Under the pieces are notes generated by a model. That model made no database searches. It was not told where the DNA came from and was given only the letters and a program-made list of their open reading frames with translations. From contig NZ_QWJJ01000010.1 of NCBI RefSeq assembly GCF_003575965.1, positions 124,001-188,000 on the forward strand: a stretch of DNA of 64,000 nt, read 5' to 3'. Below are positions 25,573-34,683 of the stretch, one piece after another (positions within the stretch are counted from its first letter, which is position 1; the number at the start of each line of letters is the position of its first letter). Position numbers and translations under genes: made by a program. This stretch comes from Pseudooceanicola sediminis (GTDB lineage Bacteria > Pseudomonadota > Alphaproteobacteria > Rhodobacterales > Rhodobacteraceae).

Positions 25573-26451
25573 ATGAACAAGGTGATGATCTCTTTCGGAC
25601 ACGGATATTCGGCCCGCGCCGCGGCACGCCTGCTGGGCCCGACGGGCATGCAGATACATGGAACGACGCGCAAACCCGAACGTCTGGCGCAGATCCGTGC
25701 CAGCGGCGTGACGCCGCATCTTTTTCCCGGCGATGCCTTTGGCCCACTGATTGCAGAGGCATCGCACCTGCTGATTTCCGTGGCCCCCGACGCCGATGGC
25801 GACCCGGTGCTGAGGGAACTCGGCGATATCATAGCAACGCACGCCGAACGCCTGCAGTGGGTCGGGTATCTTTCAACCACTGGCGTTTATGGCGACCACG
25901 ATGGCGGATGGGTAGACGAGACTACCCCCCTGACACCGTCCACCCGACGAGGTCAGTGGCGCGCCCAGGCCGAGGCCGCCTGGCAGGCCATTCCCGGTCT
26001 GCCCCTGCATATTTTCCGCCTTGCAGGGATTTACGGACCCGGGCGCGGCCCGTTCAGCAAGGTTCGCGCGGGAACTGCGCGGCGGATCATCAAACCCGGC
26101 CAGGTCTTCAGCCGCATTCACGCCGAAGACATCGCACAGGTGATCGCCGCCTCTGTCGCGCGACCAGACCCGGGTGCCATCTACAACCTGTGCGACGACG
26201 ATCCGGCCCCGCCACAGGACGTCATCTGCCACGCGGCCGAACTTCTGGGTCTTCCCCTACCGCCCGAAGAAGACTTCGCCGCGGCTGAGATGACGCCCAT
26301 GGCGCGCAGCTTTTACGCCGAAAGCAAACGCGTGCGAAATGACCGCATAAAACACGATCTCGGCATCCGCTTGATCTACCCCACCTATCGCCAGGGGCTT
26401 GCGGCCTTGCTGGCGCAAGAGCGTGGTGCGGAAAACACATCTGGCAACTGA
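25573..26451 (+). CDS. YeeZ-like NAD(P)-binding SDR protein
   Basis: A 292-residue extended SDR relative. The N-terminal SFGHGYSARAAARLLG is a variant nucleotide-binding loop, YLSTTGVYGDHDGGWVDE is the active-site region and RLAGIYGPGRGP is the conserved post-catalytic motif. The usual YxxxK is not evident: the region after the Ser/Thr reads RGQWRAQAE, where the family's YeeZ group has R..A. The reaction is unknown. The ATG at 25573 is the first start consistent with the fold. Confidence 0.7.
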   Translation: MNKVMISFGHGYSARAAARLLGPTGMQIHGTTRKPERLAQIRASGVTPHLFPGDAFGPLIAEASHLLISVAPDADGDPVLRELGDIIATHAERLQWVGYLSTTGVYGDHDGGWVDETTPLTPSTRRGQWRAQAEAAWQAIPGLPLHIFRLAGIYGPGRGPFSKVRAGTARRIIKPGQVFSRIHAEDIAQVIAASVARPDPGAIYNLCDDDPAPPQDVICHAAELLGLPLPPEEDFAAAEMTPMARSFYAESKRVRNDRIKHDLGIRLIYPTYRQGLAALLAQERGAENTSGN

Positions 26452-26481
26452 ACAAAGCGCACGCTGGGGCGTTCCTCCTTC

Positions 26482-27117
26482 ATGCAGACAGCAACCCGCA
26501 CCAAACCCGCCAAGCACGACGAACTTCGCAGCCTCGGCGATATCCTCGATGCGCTGGAAAATTCCAGCCACGATGGCAGCGTCTCTGTCGGCGATGTGCT
26601 TGACGAGGTCGGGGTGCGCAGTTTTGCACCCATCATTCTGGTCCCTGCGCTGATCCTGGTGTCGCCCCTGTCGGGCATCATCGGCTTGCCGACCATCGGG
26701 GCGACGTTCATCTTTCTGATCACCATCCAGAAATTGCTGGGGCGTCCGCAGGTCTGGATGCCCGGCATCCTGAAACGGCGCCGCGTCAAGGAAGAAAAGT
26801 TGAACAAGGCGGTCGACTGGCTGCGCAAACCCACCCGATGGATAGATCAACGCACCCACAAACGCCTGACCGCACTGGTCAGCCGCCCGGCAAACATCAT
26901 CACGCTGCTTCTGATCCTGGCAATATGCCTGATCATTCCGGCGCTTGAGATCCTGCCGATGGTCACGTCGATCTTTGCAGCGGCAATATCGTTTCTGGCG
27001 ATTGGCCTGCTGGCAAGGGACGGACTGTTCACATTGCTGGGTTACATTCAGGCGGCGATCAGCTGTGGCGTCATCTGGTGGATGATCTCCAGCGGAATTG
27101 GCGGGTTCGGCGGCTGA
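26482..27117 (+). CDS. exoD: Exopolysaccharide synthesis protein ExoD family
   Basis: A 211-residue membrane protein. A soluble N-terminus containing LGDILDALENS and GDVLDEVGVRSFAP is followed by hydrophobic segments near residues 47-82, 136-155, 157-175 and 185-205. This is the layout of the ExoD family, linked in rhizobia to exopolysaccharide production and alkali tolerance, with the molecular role unknown. It follows the YeeZ-like gene by 30 bp and probably shares its transcript. Its stop codon directly abuts that of dxs on the other strand (TGATCA). Confidence 0.85.
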   Translation: MQTATRTKPAKHDELRSLGDILDALENSSHDGSVSVGDVLDEVGVRSFAPIILVPALILVSPLSGIIGLPTIGATFIFLITIQKLLGRPQVWMPGILKRRRVKEEKLNKAVDWLRKPTRWIDQRTHKRLTALVSRPANIITLLLILAICLIIPALEILPMVTSIFAAAISFLAIGLLARDGLFTLLGYIQAAISCGVIWWMISSGIGGFGG

Positions 27118-29043
27118 TCAGGCCCGTTTGCCCAGCCGTTCGACACCCAGCACATCCAGAACCTTTGCCTCGATGTCCTGACAGCTCAGCCCCGCTACCG
27201 CGTACATGTCGGCCGGGCTGGCCTGATCTATAAAGATGTCCGGCAGAACCATTGATCGGTACTTGAGACCGGTGTCGAACATACCTTCTTCGGCCAGCAA
27301 TTGCGCGACGTGGCTGCCAAAGCCCCCGATCGCGCCCTCTTCCAGGGTGATCAAGGCCTCGTGGTCGCGCGCCAGCTTCAGGATCAGATCACGGTCCAGC
27401 GGCTTGGCAAAACGCGCGTCGGCGACGGTGGGGTGGATGCCCCGCGCCTCCAGGGCCTCGCAGGCTTTCATGACTTCGGACAGGCGGGTGCCAAAGCTCA
27501 ACAGGGCGATGCGGCCGCCCTCACGGATCATGCGGCCCTTGCCGATTTCAAGCGGCTGTCCAACCTCCGGCATCTCGACGCCAGCACCCTCGCCCCGCGG
27601 GTAGCGAAAGGCGATAGGGCCATCGTCGTGCGCGGCAGCGGTGGCGACCATGTGTTTCAGCTCGGCTTCATCGGCAGCCGCCATCACGACCATCCCGGGC
27701 AGGTTCGCCATATAGGCAATGTCGTAGCTGCCCGCGTGGGTGGCGCCATCGGCGCCGACCAGCCCGGCGCGGTCGATGGCAAAGCGCACCGGCAATCGCT
27801 GGATCGCCACGTCGTGGACAACCTGATCGTATCCGCGCTGCAGGAATGTCGAATACATCGTGCAGAAGGGGCGCATCCCCCCCGCCGCTAGGGCCGCGGC
27901 GAAGGTGACGCCGTGCTGCTCCGCGATCCCGACATCGAACAGGCGCGACGGAAACCGCTCTGCCATCAGGTTCAGCCCTGTACCGTCAGGCATCGCCGCC
28001 GTTACCGCGCAGATCCGGCTGTCTTCTGCCGCCAGACGCACCAGTTCCTTGCCGAAAACGCTGGTATAACTGGGTGCATTCGACGGCGCCTTGACCTGCT
28101 TGCCCGACGGCACATCGAATTTCGCTGTCGCATGTCCCTTGTCGCTGGCCCGTTCGGCCGGGGCATAACCCTTGCCCTTTTTCGTCACGATATGGATCAG
28201 AACCGGGCCTGTCGCGCGGGCCTTGACCGTCCGCAACACCGGCAGCAACTGGCCCATGTCATGCCCATCCAGGGGACCGATGTAGGAAAAACCCAGCTCT
28301 TCGAACAGCGTGCCGCCGACGGCCATCCCCTTGAGGATCTCCTTGGCACGCTTGGCCCCCTCCTTGAAGGGCGGCGGCAGAAAGCTGGCAGCCCCCTTGG
28401 CGGCGGCCTTGAACTGGTGGAACGGATCGCCGGTATAGAGCCGCGTCAGATAGGTCGACAACGCGCCGACGGGGGGCGCGATCGACATCTCGTTGTCGTT
28501 CAGGATGACGATCATGCGCTTTTTCAGGTGGCCCGCATTGTTCATCGCCTCAAAGGCCATGCCGGCGCTCATCGCGCCGTCCCCGATCACGGCAATCGCA
28601 TCGCCAAGGCCCTCGGGAACCGAGCCGCCCAGATCGCGCGCCACGGAAAACCCGAGCGCGGCGGAAATCGAGGTAGAGCTGTGGGCCGCACCGAAAGGAT
28701 CGAACGGGCTTTCGCTGCGCTTGGTGAACCCTGACAGGCCGCCTTTCTGACGCAGGGTGCGGATGCGGTCGCGGCGCCCGGTCAGGATCTTGTGCGGATA
28801 GCTCTGGTGGCTGACGTCCCAGATGATCTTGTCGCGCGGGGCGTCAAAGACGGCATGCAGCGCGACCGTCAGTTCGACCACGCCCAGCCCGGCACCAAGA
28901 TGCCCACCGGTTTCCGACACGGCGGCAATCGTCTCGGTGCGCAGCTCGTTCGCAAGCTGGCGCAGCTGTGGATCCGACAGGCCCTTCATGTCGGCAGGCG
29001 TCACCACCTTGTCGAGAAGCGGGGTATCTGTTTTCTGGGTCAT
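27118..29043 (-). CDS. dxs: 1-deoxy-D-xylulose-5-phosphate synthase
   Basis: A 641-residue thiamine-diphosphate enzyme that condenses pyruvate and glyceraldehyde 3-phosphate, the entry step of the MEP isoprenoid pathway. The TPP-binding motif [18 protein letters not shown] lies near residue 155, the phosphate region is [10 protein letters not shown] and the transketolase motif is [15 protein letters not shown] near residue 425. The ATG at 29043 follows GGAGG. It lies 51 bp after ispA in an isoprenoid operon. Confidence 0.97.
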   Translation of the reverse strand: MTQKTDTPLLDKVVTPADMKGLSDPQLRQLANELRTETIAAVSETGGHLGAGLGVVELTVALHAVFDAPRDKIIWDVSHQSYPHKILTGRRDRIRTLRQKGGLSGFTKRSESPFDPFGAAHSSTSISAALGFSVARDLGGSVPEGLGDAIAVIGDGAMSAGMAFEAMNNAGHLKKRMIVILNDNEMSIAPPVGALSTYLTRLYTGDPFHQFKAAAKGAASFLPPPFKEGAKRAKEILKGMAVGGTLFEELGFSYIGPLDGHDMGQLLPVLRTVKARATGPVLIHIVTKKGKGYAPAERASDKGHATAKFDVPSGKQVKAPSNAPSYTSVFGKELVRLAAEDSRICAVTAAMPDGTGLNLMAERFPSRLFDVGIAEQHGVTFAAALAAGGMRPFCTMYSTFLQRGYDQVVHDVAIQRLPVRFAIDRAGLVGADGATHAGSYDIAYMANLPGMVVMAAADEAELKHMVATAAAHDDGPIAFRYPRGEGAGVEMPEVGQPLEIGKGRMIREGGRIALLSFGTRLSEVMKACEALEARGIHPTVADARFAKPLDRDLILKLARDHEALITLEEGAIGGFGSHVAQLLAEEGMFDTGLKYRSMVLPDIFIDQASPADMYAVAGLSCQDIEAKVLDVLGVERLGKRA

Positions 29044-29094
29044 GTCCGCCTCCAAATCCACCGTCGACCTGCTGCCTCGAAAGGCCGGACAGGC

Positions 29095-29955
29095 TCAGCC
29101 TTGCCGCGAGATAACGAAGCGCGCGGCCTGCCGCAAGTTCTCTGCGCCCGTACCATAAGGACGCAAGGCGTCGCAGGCCTCCTCGACAAGACGCTGGGCC
29201 GCAGTCCGCGCCGCCTCCAGCCCCATGAGAGAGACGAAGGTCGCCTTGCCAGCTTGACTGTCCTTCTGCACTCGCTTGCCTGTCTGGGCCTCGTCCCCTT
29301 CGACATCCAGGATGTCGTCAGCGATCTGAAAGGCAAGCCCGAGCGCATTGGCGTAAGCGGAAAGAGGCGCGGCATCTGCATCCGCCATCACCGCCCCGGC
29401 GGTCGCGGACCATCCGAAAAGCGCCCCGGTCTTGTGCGCCTGAAGCCGTTTGATCTGATCGAGCGATAAGGGCGCATCTGCCGTTTCGGCTGCGATATCC
29501 AGTGCTTGCCCCAAGACCATACCCTGACCACCGGCGCAGCGCGCCAGGTCCGCAATCAGGGCCAGCCTGCGCGAGCCATCCAGATTGGCACCGGCCAACA
29601 GGGCGAAGGCATGGCTCTGCAAGGCATCCCCGACCAGGATGCCGGTTGCCTCGTTCCATTTCACGTGCACGGTTGGCAGGCCCCGGCGCAGATCGTCATC
29701 GTCCATGCTGGGAAGGTCGTCATGCACCAGGCTGTAGGCGTGGATAGCCTCGATGGCCGCAGCGGCGTCGAGCGCGGGGTCCAGCGGCACGTCGTGCAGG
29801 CGCGCGCCCTCCAGCACGAGAAAGGCGCGCAACCGCTTGCCCCCGCTACAGGCGTAGCGCATCGCGGCCCCCAACTCGCCCTCGTACGGGGCGAGCGTCT
29901 GTTCCAGGTGGGCCGAAACGGCCTGTGCCGAGTCGGCCAGCGCCGCATCGAACAC
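29095..29955 (-). CDS. ispA: Farnesyl/geranyl diphosphate synthase
   Basis: A 286-residue trans-prenyltransferase. The first aspartate-rich motif is DDLPSMDDDDLRRG and the second is FQIADDILDVEGDE. GGKRLRAFLVLE and HAYSLVHDD are also standard. It builds C10-C15 prenyl diphosphates for quinones, carotenoids or undecaprenol. A GTG at 29955, one base after the xseB stop and with GAGGGT upstream, is the most likely start; an in-frame TTG at 29985 is an alternative that overlaps xseB. Confidence 0.94.
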   Translation of the reverse strand: MFDAALADSAQAVSAHLEQTLAPYEGELGAAMRYACSGGKRLRAFLVLEGARLHDVPLDPALDAAAAIEAIHAYSLVHDDLPSMDDDDLRRGLPTVHVKWNEATGILVGDALQSHAFALLAGANLDGSRRLALIADLARCAGGQGMVLGQALDIAAETADAPLSLDQIKRLQAHKTGALFGWSATAGAVMADADAAPLSAYANALGLAFQIADDILDVEGDEAQTGKRVQKDSQAGKATFVSLMGLEAARTAAQRLVEEACDALRPYGTGAENLRQAARFVISRQG

Positions 29956-29956
29956 G

Positions 29957-30199
29957 TCAGAGACCCTCGACCGGCTTTGTCCCAATGGGGTTACCCTCGC
30001 CGTCCAGCGTAATGGCCGCGACCTTTTCCTCGGCCTCGGCCAGTTTCTTTTCGCAATGTTTCTTCAGCTCGGCGCCGCGTTCATACAACTTGATCGAGGC
30101 TTCGAGTTCGACATCGCCGCGTTCAAGCTGGGTCACGACGGCCTCAAGCTCTTTCATTGCGGCCTCGAAGGACATCTCGGAAAGGGGGGTATCGCTCAT
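29957..30199 (-). CDS. xseB: Exodeoxyribonuclease VII small subunit
   Basis: An 80-residue protein with the XseB signature SFEAAMKELEAVVTQLERGD followed by LEASIKLYERGAELKKHCE, a coiled-coil-forming helix pair that binds the XseA large subunit. ExoVII degrades single-stranded DNA from both ends. The gene opens the xseB-ispA-dxs operon, an order seen in many proteobacteria. The 183 bp upstream of it (30200-30382) show no gene. Confidence 0.94.
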   Translation of the reverse strand: MSDTPLSEMSFEAAMKELEAVVTQLERGDVELEASIKLYERGAELKKHCEKKLAEAEEKVAAITLDGEGNPIGTKPVEGL

Positions 30200-30382
30200 C
30201 AGGGGTCCTCGGCGTAGGGCTGGTTGCCGGCACCTTATCCCCGGCAGGGGCCGGGTTCAATTGCGCGCTGGCATCTCACCGCTTTGCGTAAATCGCGGTC
30301 TACAGGTGGCAACGGCTGCCGCTGACGCGTCTGTGACTGGTGCGGCAGCGTCCGGCGGGATCTCCAGCGACAAGACAAGCGA

Positions 30383-31096
30383 TCAGTCGGGGGCCAGCAT
30401 ATAGCCGGCTCCGCGCACGGTTTGCAGGTAGCGGGGTTGTTTCGGGTCGATTTCGATCTTGCGGCGCAGGCGGGTGATCTGGACATCGACGGCGCGTTCC
30501 TGGGCGCCGGGCTGTTCCTGGGATCCGGCGCGGCCCAGTTCCTCGACCAGTTGCAGGCGCGACAGGGGTTCGCCGGGATGCGCCGAAAACACCCGCATCA
30601 GCTGAACTTCGGTCGCGGTCAGGCGGACAGGGGCATCGCCCCGCCACAATTCGGCGCGGTCCATGTCATAGCGTACGGCCCCCAAATGCAACACCTTGGG
30701 AATGAGGCTGGCAACAGGTGTTTCAGGGACGCGGCGGAGGATCGCATTGATCCGCAATAGCAATTCGCGGGGCTCGAAGGGTTTGACGAGGTAATCGTCG
30801 GCACCGGCCTCAAGCCCGCGGATGCGGTCTTCGATTTCCCCGCGCGCCGTCAGCAGCAGGATCGGCGTCAGGAGCTGGCCCCGCAGGCTTTCGGTCAGGG
30901 AAATCCCGTCTTCGCCGGGCATCATCACATCGAGAACAATCAGATCGAATTCCAGACCGGTCAGCAGCCGGCGGGCATGGGCCGCGTCGCGCGCCGTCGA
31001 GATCAGAAATCCGTGTCGTTTCAGGAACCTGGCCAGCAGGTCGCGGATGCGTTCATCGTCATCCACGATCAGCAGATGCGGATCAGGGTCGCTCAT
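30383..31096 (-). CDS. petR: OmpR-family response regulator PetR
   Basis: A 237-residue two-domain regulator. The receiver has the acidic pocket VDDDE, phospho-acceptor Asp56 in IVLDVMMPGEDG and the Lys in ADDYLVKPFEPREL. The C-terminal winged helix carries LTATEVQLMRVF and RAVDVQITRLRRKIE with GYML at the end. Its start overlaps the petP stop (ATGA), the arrangement of petP-petR in Rhodobacter capsulatus, where the pair affects cytochrome bc1 gene expression. No cognate kinase or petABC is in the window. Confidence 0.9.
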   Translation of the reverse strand: MSDPDPHLLIVDDDERIRDLLARFLKRHGFLISTARDAAHARRLLTGLEFDLIVLDVMMPGEDGISLTESLRGQLLTPILLLTARGEIEDRIRGLEAGADDYLVKPFEPRELLLRINAILRRVPETPVASLIPKVLHLGAVRYDMDRAELWRGDAPVRLTATEVQLMRVFSAHPGEPLSRLQLVEELGRAGSQEQPGAQERAVDVQITRLRRKIEIDPKQPRYLQTVRGAGYMLAPD

Positions 31097-31590
31097 TGAC
31101 CACCATCCCTGAGCGACGCGTAGCTCTTGCGCATTTCGCCATCCATCATAGCCTCGAGCACCTGCCGAAAGCCGGCCACGGCGTCCGGCCCCGCCTTGCG
31201 ATAGGCGTCGCGCACCCATTTGCGCTGGCCCTCGGACAATCGCGTTTCCAGCGCCGCGCCCTTGTCCGTCAGATAAAGGTGGCGTTCACGCTTGTCCGCG
31301 CGCCCGACGCGACTTTCCACAAGGCCGTCTGCGATCAGGGTGCGCAGCACCCGGTTCAGGCTTTGCTTCGTGACACCCAGAATCGTCAGCAGCCGATTCA
31401 CCTTCATCCCCTGGCTGCGGGAAATGAAATGCAGCGCACGATGGTGGGCGCGCCCGTAGGCCATGCCTTCCAGGATCTGGTCCGGCGCTGCGGTGAAACC
31501 GCGGTAGGCGAAGAACATCGCCTCGATGCCCTGACGCAGCTGTTCATCCGTCAGGAAGAGAAGATTATCACCGAGTTGAGTGTCCGACAT
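31093..31590 (-). CDS. petP: MarR-family regulator PetP
   Basis: A 165-residue winged-helix regulator. The recognition region is VNRLLTILGVTKQSLNRVLRT-like, followed by the wing GLVESRVGRADKRERHLYLTD. The N-terminal FTDEQ-like segment (FLTDEQLRQGIEAMFFAYRG) is typical of PetP. It overlaps petR by four bases and is divergent from ilvE. The 206-bp region between them contains three CCAAGAAT repeats that could be its operator, which is inference. Confidence 0.88.
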   Translation of the reverse strand: MSDTQLGDNLLFLTDEQLRQGIEAMFFAYRGFTAAPDQILEGMAYGRAHHRALHFISRSQGMKVNRLLTILGVTKQSLNRVLRTLIADGLVESRVGRADKRERHLYLTDKGAALETRLSEGQRKWVRDAYRKAGPDAVAGFRQVLEAMMDGEMRKSYASLRDGGQ

Positions 31591-31642
31591 TGGCCCTCCT
31601 GCCAGGATTTCGCTGTGACGTTACGCGTTGACGTGACCATAG

Positions 31643-31697
31643 CCAAGAATTTCCCGCTTGGCCAAGAATACGTCAGGCTTGTTGACTTTCCAAGAAT
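31643..31697. promoter_or_regulatory. Three CCAAGAAT repeats in the petP-ilvE intergenic region
   Basis: CCAAGAAT occurs at 31643-31650, 31662-31669 and 31690-31697 on the plus strand, in a 206-bp divergent promoter region. The third copy lies between the -35 and -10 of the candidate ilvE promoter. It is a candidate operator. Confidence 0.5.
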
Positions 31698-31710
31698 CAA
31701 ACGCTAGCTA
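31682..31710 (+). promoter_or_regulatory. Candidate ilvE promoter
   Basis: TTGACT (31682-31687) and TAGCTA (31705-31710) are separated by 17 bp, about 86 bp before the ilvE start. One CCAAGAAT copy falls in the spacer. Confidence 0.5.
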
Positions 31711-31796
31711 AACCCCATTGCGGCGAAACTTTATGTCAGAGAGACCGGCTTTTGACGCAACTTATGGAATAATCACGGCACTTCAGGAGGTTCGCG

Positions 31797-32663
31797 ATGA
31801 GCGCATATGATGACCGCGACGGCAAGATTTGGATGGACGGCAAACTGGTGGAATGGCGCGATGCCAATGTACACCTTCTGACCCATGCGCTTCACTATGC
31901 CTCCTCCGTATTCGAAGGCGAGCGGTGCTATAACGGCAAGATCTTCAAGGGGATCGAGCATTCCAAGCGCCTGCGCGCCTCGGCCAGCATGCTGGATTTC
32001 GAGATCCCCTATTCGGTCGAGGAAATCGAGGCGGCGAAATACGCCATGCTTGAGGCGAACGGCTGGACCGACGCCTATGTGCGCGCCGTTGCCTGGCGCG
32101 GTGCGGGCGAAGACATGGGCGTTTCGGCAGCGCGCAACCCCGTCCGTCTGGCCGTGGCCGGCTGGGAATGGGGCAACTACTATGGCGACGCCAAGTTCAA
32201 GGGCGCCAAGCTGGACATCTCCAAGTGGAAGCGCCCCAGCCCCGAGACGATTCCGGTTCATGCAAAGGCCGCCGGCCTCTACATGATCTGCACCATGTCG
32301 AAACATGCTGCCGAAGCAAAGGGTTGCTCGGACGCGCTGTTCATGGACTACCGGGGCTACGTGGCCGAATGCACCGGCGCGAACATCTTCTTCGTCAAGG
32401 GCGGCGAAGTGCACACGCCGCTGGCCGATGCCTTTCTGAACGGGATCACCCGCCAGACGGTCATCGCCATGCTGAAGGAAAAGGGCATCACGGTGCATGA
32501 GCGCCATATCATGCCCGAAGAACTGGCGAGCTTTGAGCAATGCTGGCTGACCGGGACAGCGGCAGAGGTGACGCCCGTTGGCCAGATCGGCGACTATACC
32601 TTCGAGGTCGGCGCCCTGACCCGCGATATCGCGGAAAGCTATGAAAAGATGGTGCGCGCCTGA
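31797..32663 (+). CDS. ilvE: Branched-chain amino acid aminotransferase
   Basis: A 288-residue fold-type IV PLP enzyme that transaminates leucine, isoleucine and valine with 2-oxoglutarate. Family segments are HLLTHALHYASSVFEGER near residue 24, GYVAECTGANIFFVKGGEV near residue 185 and LNGITRQTVI with CWLTGTAAEVTPV towards the end. The ATG at 31797 has an AGGAGG site seven bases upstream. It is followed by a clear terminator and is divergent from petP. Confidence 0.95.
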   Translation: MSAYDDRDGKIWMDGKLVEWRDANVHLLTHALHYASSVFEGERCYNGKIFKGIEHSKRLRASASMLDFEIPYSVEEIEAAKYAMLEANGWTDAYVRAVAWRGAGEDMGVSAARNPVRLAVAGWEWGNYYGDAKFKGAKLDISKWKRPSPETIPVHAKAAGLYMICTMSKHAAEAKGCSDALFMDYRGYVAECTGANIFFVKGGEVHTPLADAFLNGITRQTVIAMLKEKGITVHERHIMPEELASFEQCWLTGTAAEVTPVGQIGDYTFEVGALTRDIAESYEKMVRA

Positions 32664-32688
32664 GGCGACAAACCTGATTAGACGATGA

Positions 32689-32720
32689 AAGACGGCGTGC
32701 CGATGGCGCGCCGTTTTTTA
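32689..32720 (+). terminator. Intrinsic terminator of ilvE
   Basis: The hairpin ACGGCGTGCC / GGCGCGCCGT, with one mismatch and a short loop, is followed by TTTTTTATTTT, 26 bp after the stop. Confidence 0.85.
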
Positions 32721-32732
32721 TTTTATTTCAGC

Positions 32733-32794
32733 GAGTTACCACTCAGTTACAAATCTTTCGCCGCTCTGTCGCCCAAGCGTCAGGGAGCTGTTGC
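32733..32794 (+). promoter_or_regulatory. Eleven-bp-spaced direct repeats upstream of phoD (possible PhoB sites)
   Basis: Two 7-mers GAGTTAC and CAGTTAC (32733 and 32744) are 11 bp apart. A second set, CTGTCGC, GCGTCAG and CTGTTGC, starts at 32766, 32777 and 32788, again 11 bp apart. PhoB-type boxes are 7-bp repeats with 4-bp spacers and consensus CTGTCAT. The matches are partial, but the spacing and the phosphatase gene 55 bp downstream make phosphate control plausible. Confidence 0.4.
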
Positions 32795-32848
32795 ATTTTC
32801 CCTCCATGTCCAGCCCATCGTCTGACCCCTGACATTGAAGGAAGCCCT

Positions 32849-34408
32849 ATGGCCAAGCTTTTCCAGCCCCGGCTGACCCGCCGCAGCATGTTGATCGGCA
32901 CCGCCGCTGCCACCGCAACCCTTGCCATGCCGTCGATCTCCCGCGCGGCATCGCGTCCGATGTTCACCCATGGTGTGCAGTCGGGCGATGTCACGACCTC
33001 CTCCGGCATGATCTGGACGCGCACGGATCGCCCCGCCAAGGTGATGATGGAGGTCGCGACATCAGAAAGCTTTAACGATGCGCGCCGCCTCGCCCCGCTC
33101 GACACCAACCCCGCCAGCGATCTGACCGTCAAGCGCATGGTCCAGGGGCTGCCGGCCGATCAGGACATCTTCTACCGTTTCACCGCTGCTGACCTGAGCG
33201 ACGTGAATGCCGTGTCCGAGCCGATTGTCGGGCACTTCCGCACCGCGCCCGCGTCGCGCCGGTCGGTGCGTTTCGCCTGGTCTGGCGATACCGCTGGTCA
33301 GGGCTATGGCATCGACGAAGCCGGGATGCGCACCTACGCCACGATGGCCCAGCATGAGCCGGATTTCTTTCTGCATTCGGGCGACACCATCTATGCCGAT
33401 GGCGCGCTGTCAGACGAAATCACCGCAGGCGACGGCACCCAGTGGAAGAACCTGATCGTCACACCTGAAAAGTCCAAGGTCGCGGAAACACTGGATGAAT
33501 ATCGCGGCCAGTGGAAATACAACCTGATGGACGAACACCTGTTGGCGCTGAACGCGCAGGTGCCGACGTTCTTTCAGTGGGATGACCACGAGGTGATCAA
33601 CAACTGGTCCGCCTCCAAGGATCTGACCGCCGATGACCGCTATTCGGAAAAGTCGATCCATGTGCTGGCGGCGCGGGCGGCGCGGGCGTTTCACGAGATG
33701 ACCCCGATCAGCTATACCCCGTCTGAGCCGGGCCGGGTCTATCGCAAGATCGCCTATGGTCCGATGCTGGACATCTTCTTCCTGGACATGCGGTCCTATC
33801 GCGGGGCGAACGGGGCGAATTTGGAGAGCGAAATCAACGAGACCTCGACCTATCTGGGCCGCGACCAGATCGAGTGGTTGCAGGCCGAGCTGGCCGCGTC
33901 GAAAGCGACGTGGAAGGTTATCGCCTCGGATATGCCGCTGGGTCTGGTGGTGCGCGACGGCGAAAAGTTCGAGGCGGTGGCCAACGCCGATGGCGGGGCA
34001 CCGAAGGGACGCGAGCTGGAAATCGCGGACCTGCTGCGCTTTATCCGCGATGCGCAGGTCAGGAACACCGTCTGGCTGACCGCTGATGTGCATTATACCG
34101 CCGCCCACCACTACTCTCCGGAAAAGGCGCAATTTCAAGAGTTTGAGCCGTTCTGGGAGTTCGTCTCGGGCCCGTTGCACGCCGGGGCGTTCGGCCCGAA
34201 CGACCTGGACCCGACCTTTGGCCCCGAGGAACGCTTTGTCAAAGCGCCCGCACCGGGCGAGGTCAACCTGCCGCCCTCGGACGGGATGCAGTTCTTTGGT
34301 CTGGTCGATATCGACGGGGCGACCCAGCAGATGAAGGTGCGCCTGATGGATCGCGGCAATACCGAGCTTTGGTCGATCACGCTGGAACCCAAGGGCGCGA
34401 CGATCTGA
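32849..34408 (+). CDS. phoD: Alkaline phosphatase D family protein (Tat-exported)
   Basis: A 519-residue PhoD-type metallophosphoesterase. The N-terminus LTRRSMLIGTAAATATLAMP is a twin-arginine signal. The short N-terminal PhoD domain (about 40-130, FTHGVQSGDVTTSSGMIW) is followed by the metal-binding core: SGDTAGQG, FFLHSGDTIYADG, FQWDDHEVINNW and LTADVHYTAAHHY. It releases phosphate from organic phosphoesters in the periplasm, probably with Ca and Fe. Repeats resembling Pho boxes lie upstream. Confidence 0.92.
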   Translation: MAKLFQPRLTRRSMLIGTAAATATLAMPSISRAASRPMFTHGVQSGDVTTSSGMIWTRTDRPAKVMMEVATSESFNDARRLAPLDTNPASDLTVKRMVQGLPADQDIFYRFTAADLSDVNAVSEPIVGHFRTAPASRRSVRFAWSGDTAGQGYGIDEAGMRTYATMAQHEPDFFLHSGDTIYADGALSDEITAGDGTQWKNLIVTPEKSKVAETLDEYRGQWKYNLMDEHLLALNAQVPTFFQWDDHEVINNWSASKDLTADDRYSEKSIHVLAARAARAFHEMTPISYTPSEPGRVYRKIAYGPMLDIFFLDMRSYRGANGANLESEINETSTYLGRDQIEWLQAELAASKATWKVIASDMPLGLVVRDGEKFEAVANADGGAPKGRELEIADLLRFIRDAQVRNTVWLTADVHYTAAHHYSPEKAQFQEFEPFWEFVSGPLHAGAFGPNDLDPTFGPEERFVKAPAPGEVNLPPSDGMQFFGLVDIDGATQQMKVRLMDRGNTELWSITLEPKGATI

Positions 34409-34590
34409 GGCGAGTGCCTTGCGCAGGGAGGGGGCAGGGGCCGGTCGGTCGCTGCCCCTTTTCCCGTAATCAGGGGGTGGTCCGGGCCACCCGGACCGGG
34501 CCAGGAACAGCGCAGGACCGGGCCAGGAACGGCCCCGCCCGAGATGCCCGGCGAAGGTGCCCGGAGCCTGCAAAACCTTCGATTTCGCAC

Positions 34591-34634
34591 GTCGGTATCC
34601 TGTCGGTATCTTGACGGGACCCTGACGGTTTTCC
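34591..34634 (-). repeat. 44-bp array of four 11-bp ACCG units (copy 2)
   Basis: Read on the minus strand, four 11-bp units end in ACCGTC, CCCGTC, ACCGAC and ACCGAC. Two contain GATACCG, and the array is followed by GTGCGAAATCG. It lies between the convergent phoD and the 34684 gene. Same length and unit number as copies 1 and 3. Confidence 0.8.
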
Positions 34635-34683
34635 GGCAGGTCCGCATCGGGTCGGGTCTGCAACGCCTCAGCGCGCGTCGCGC

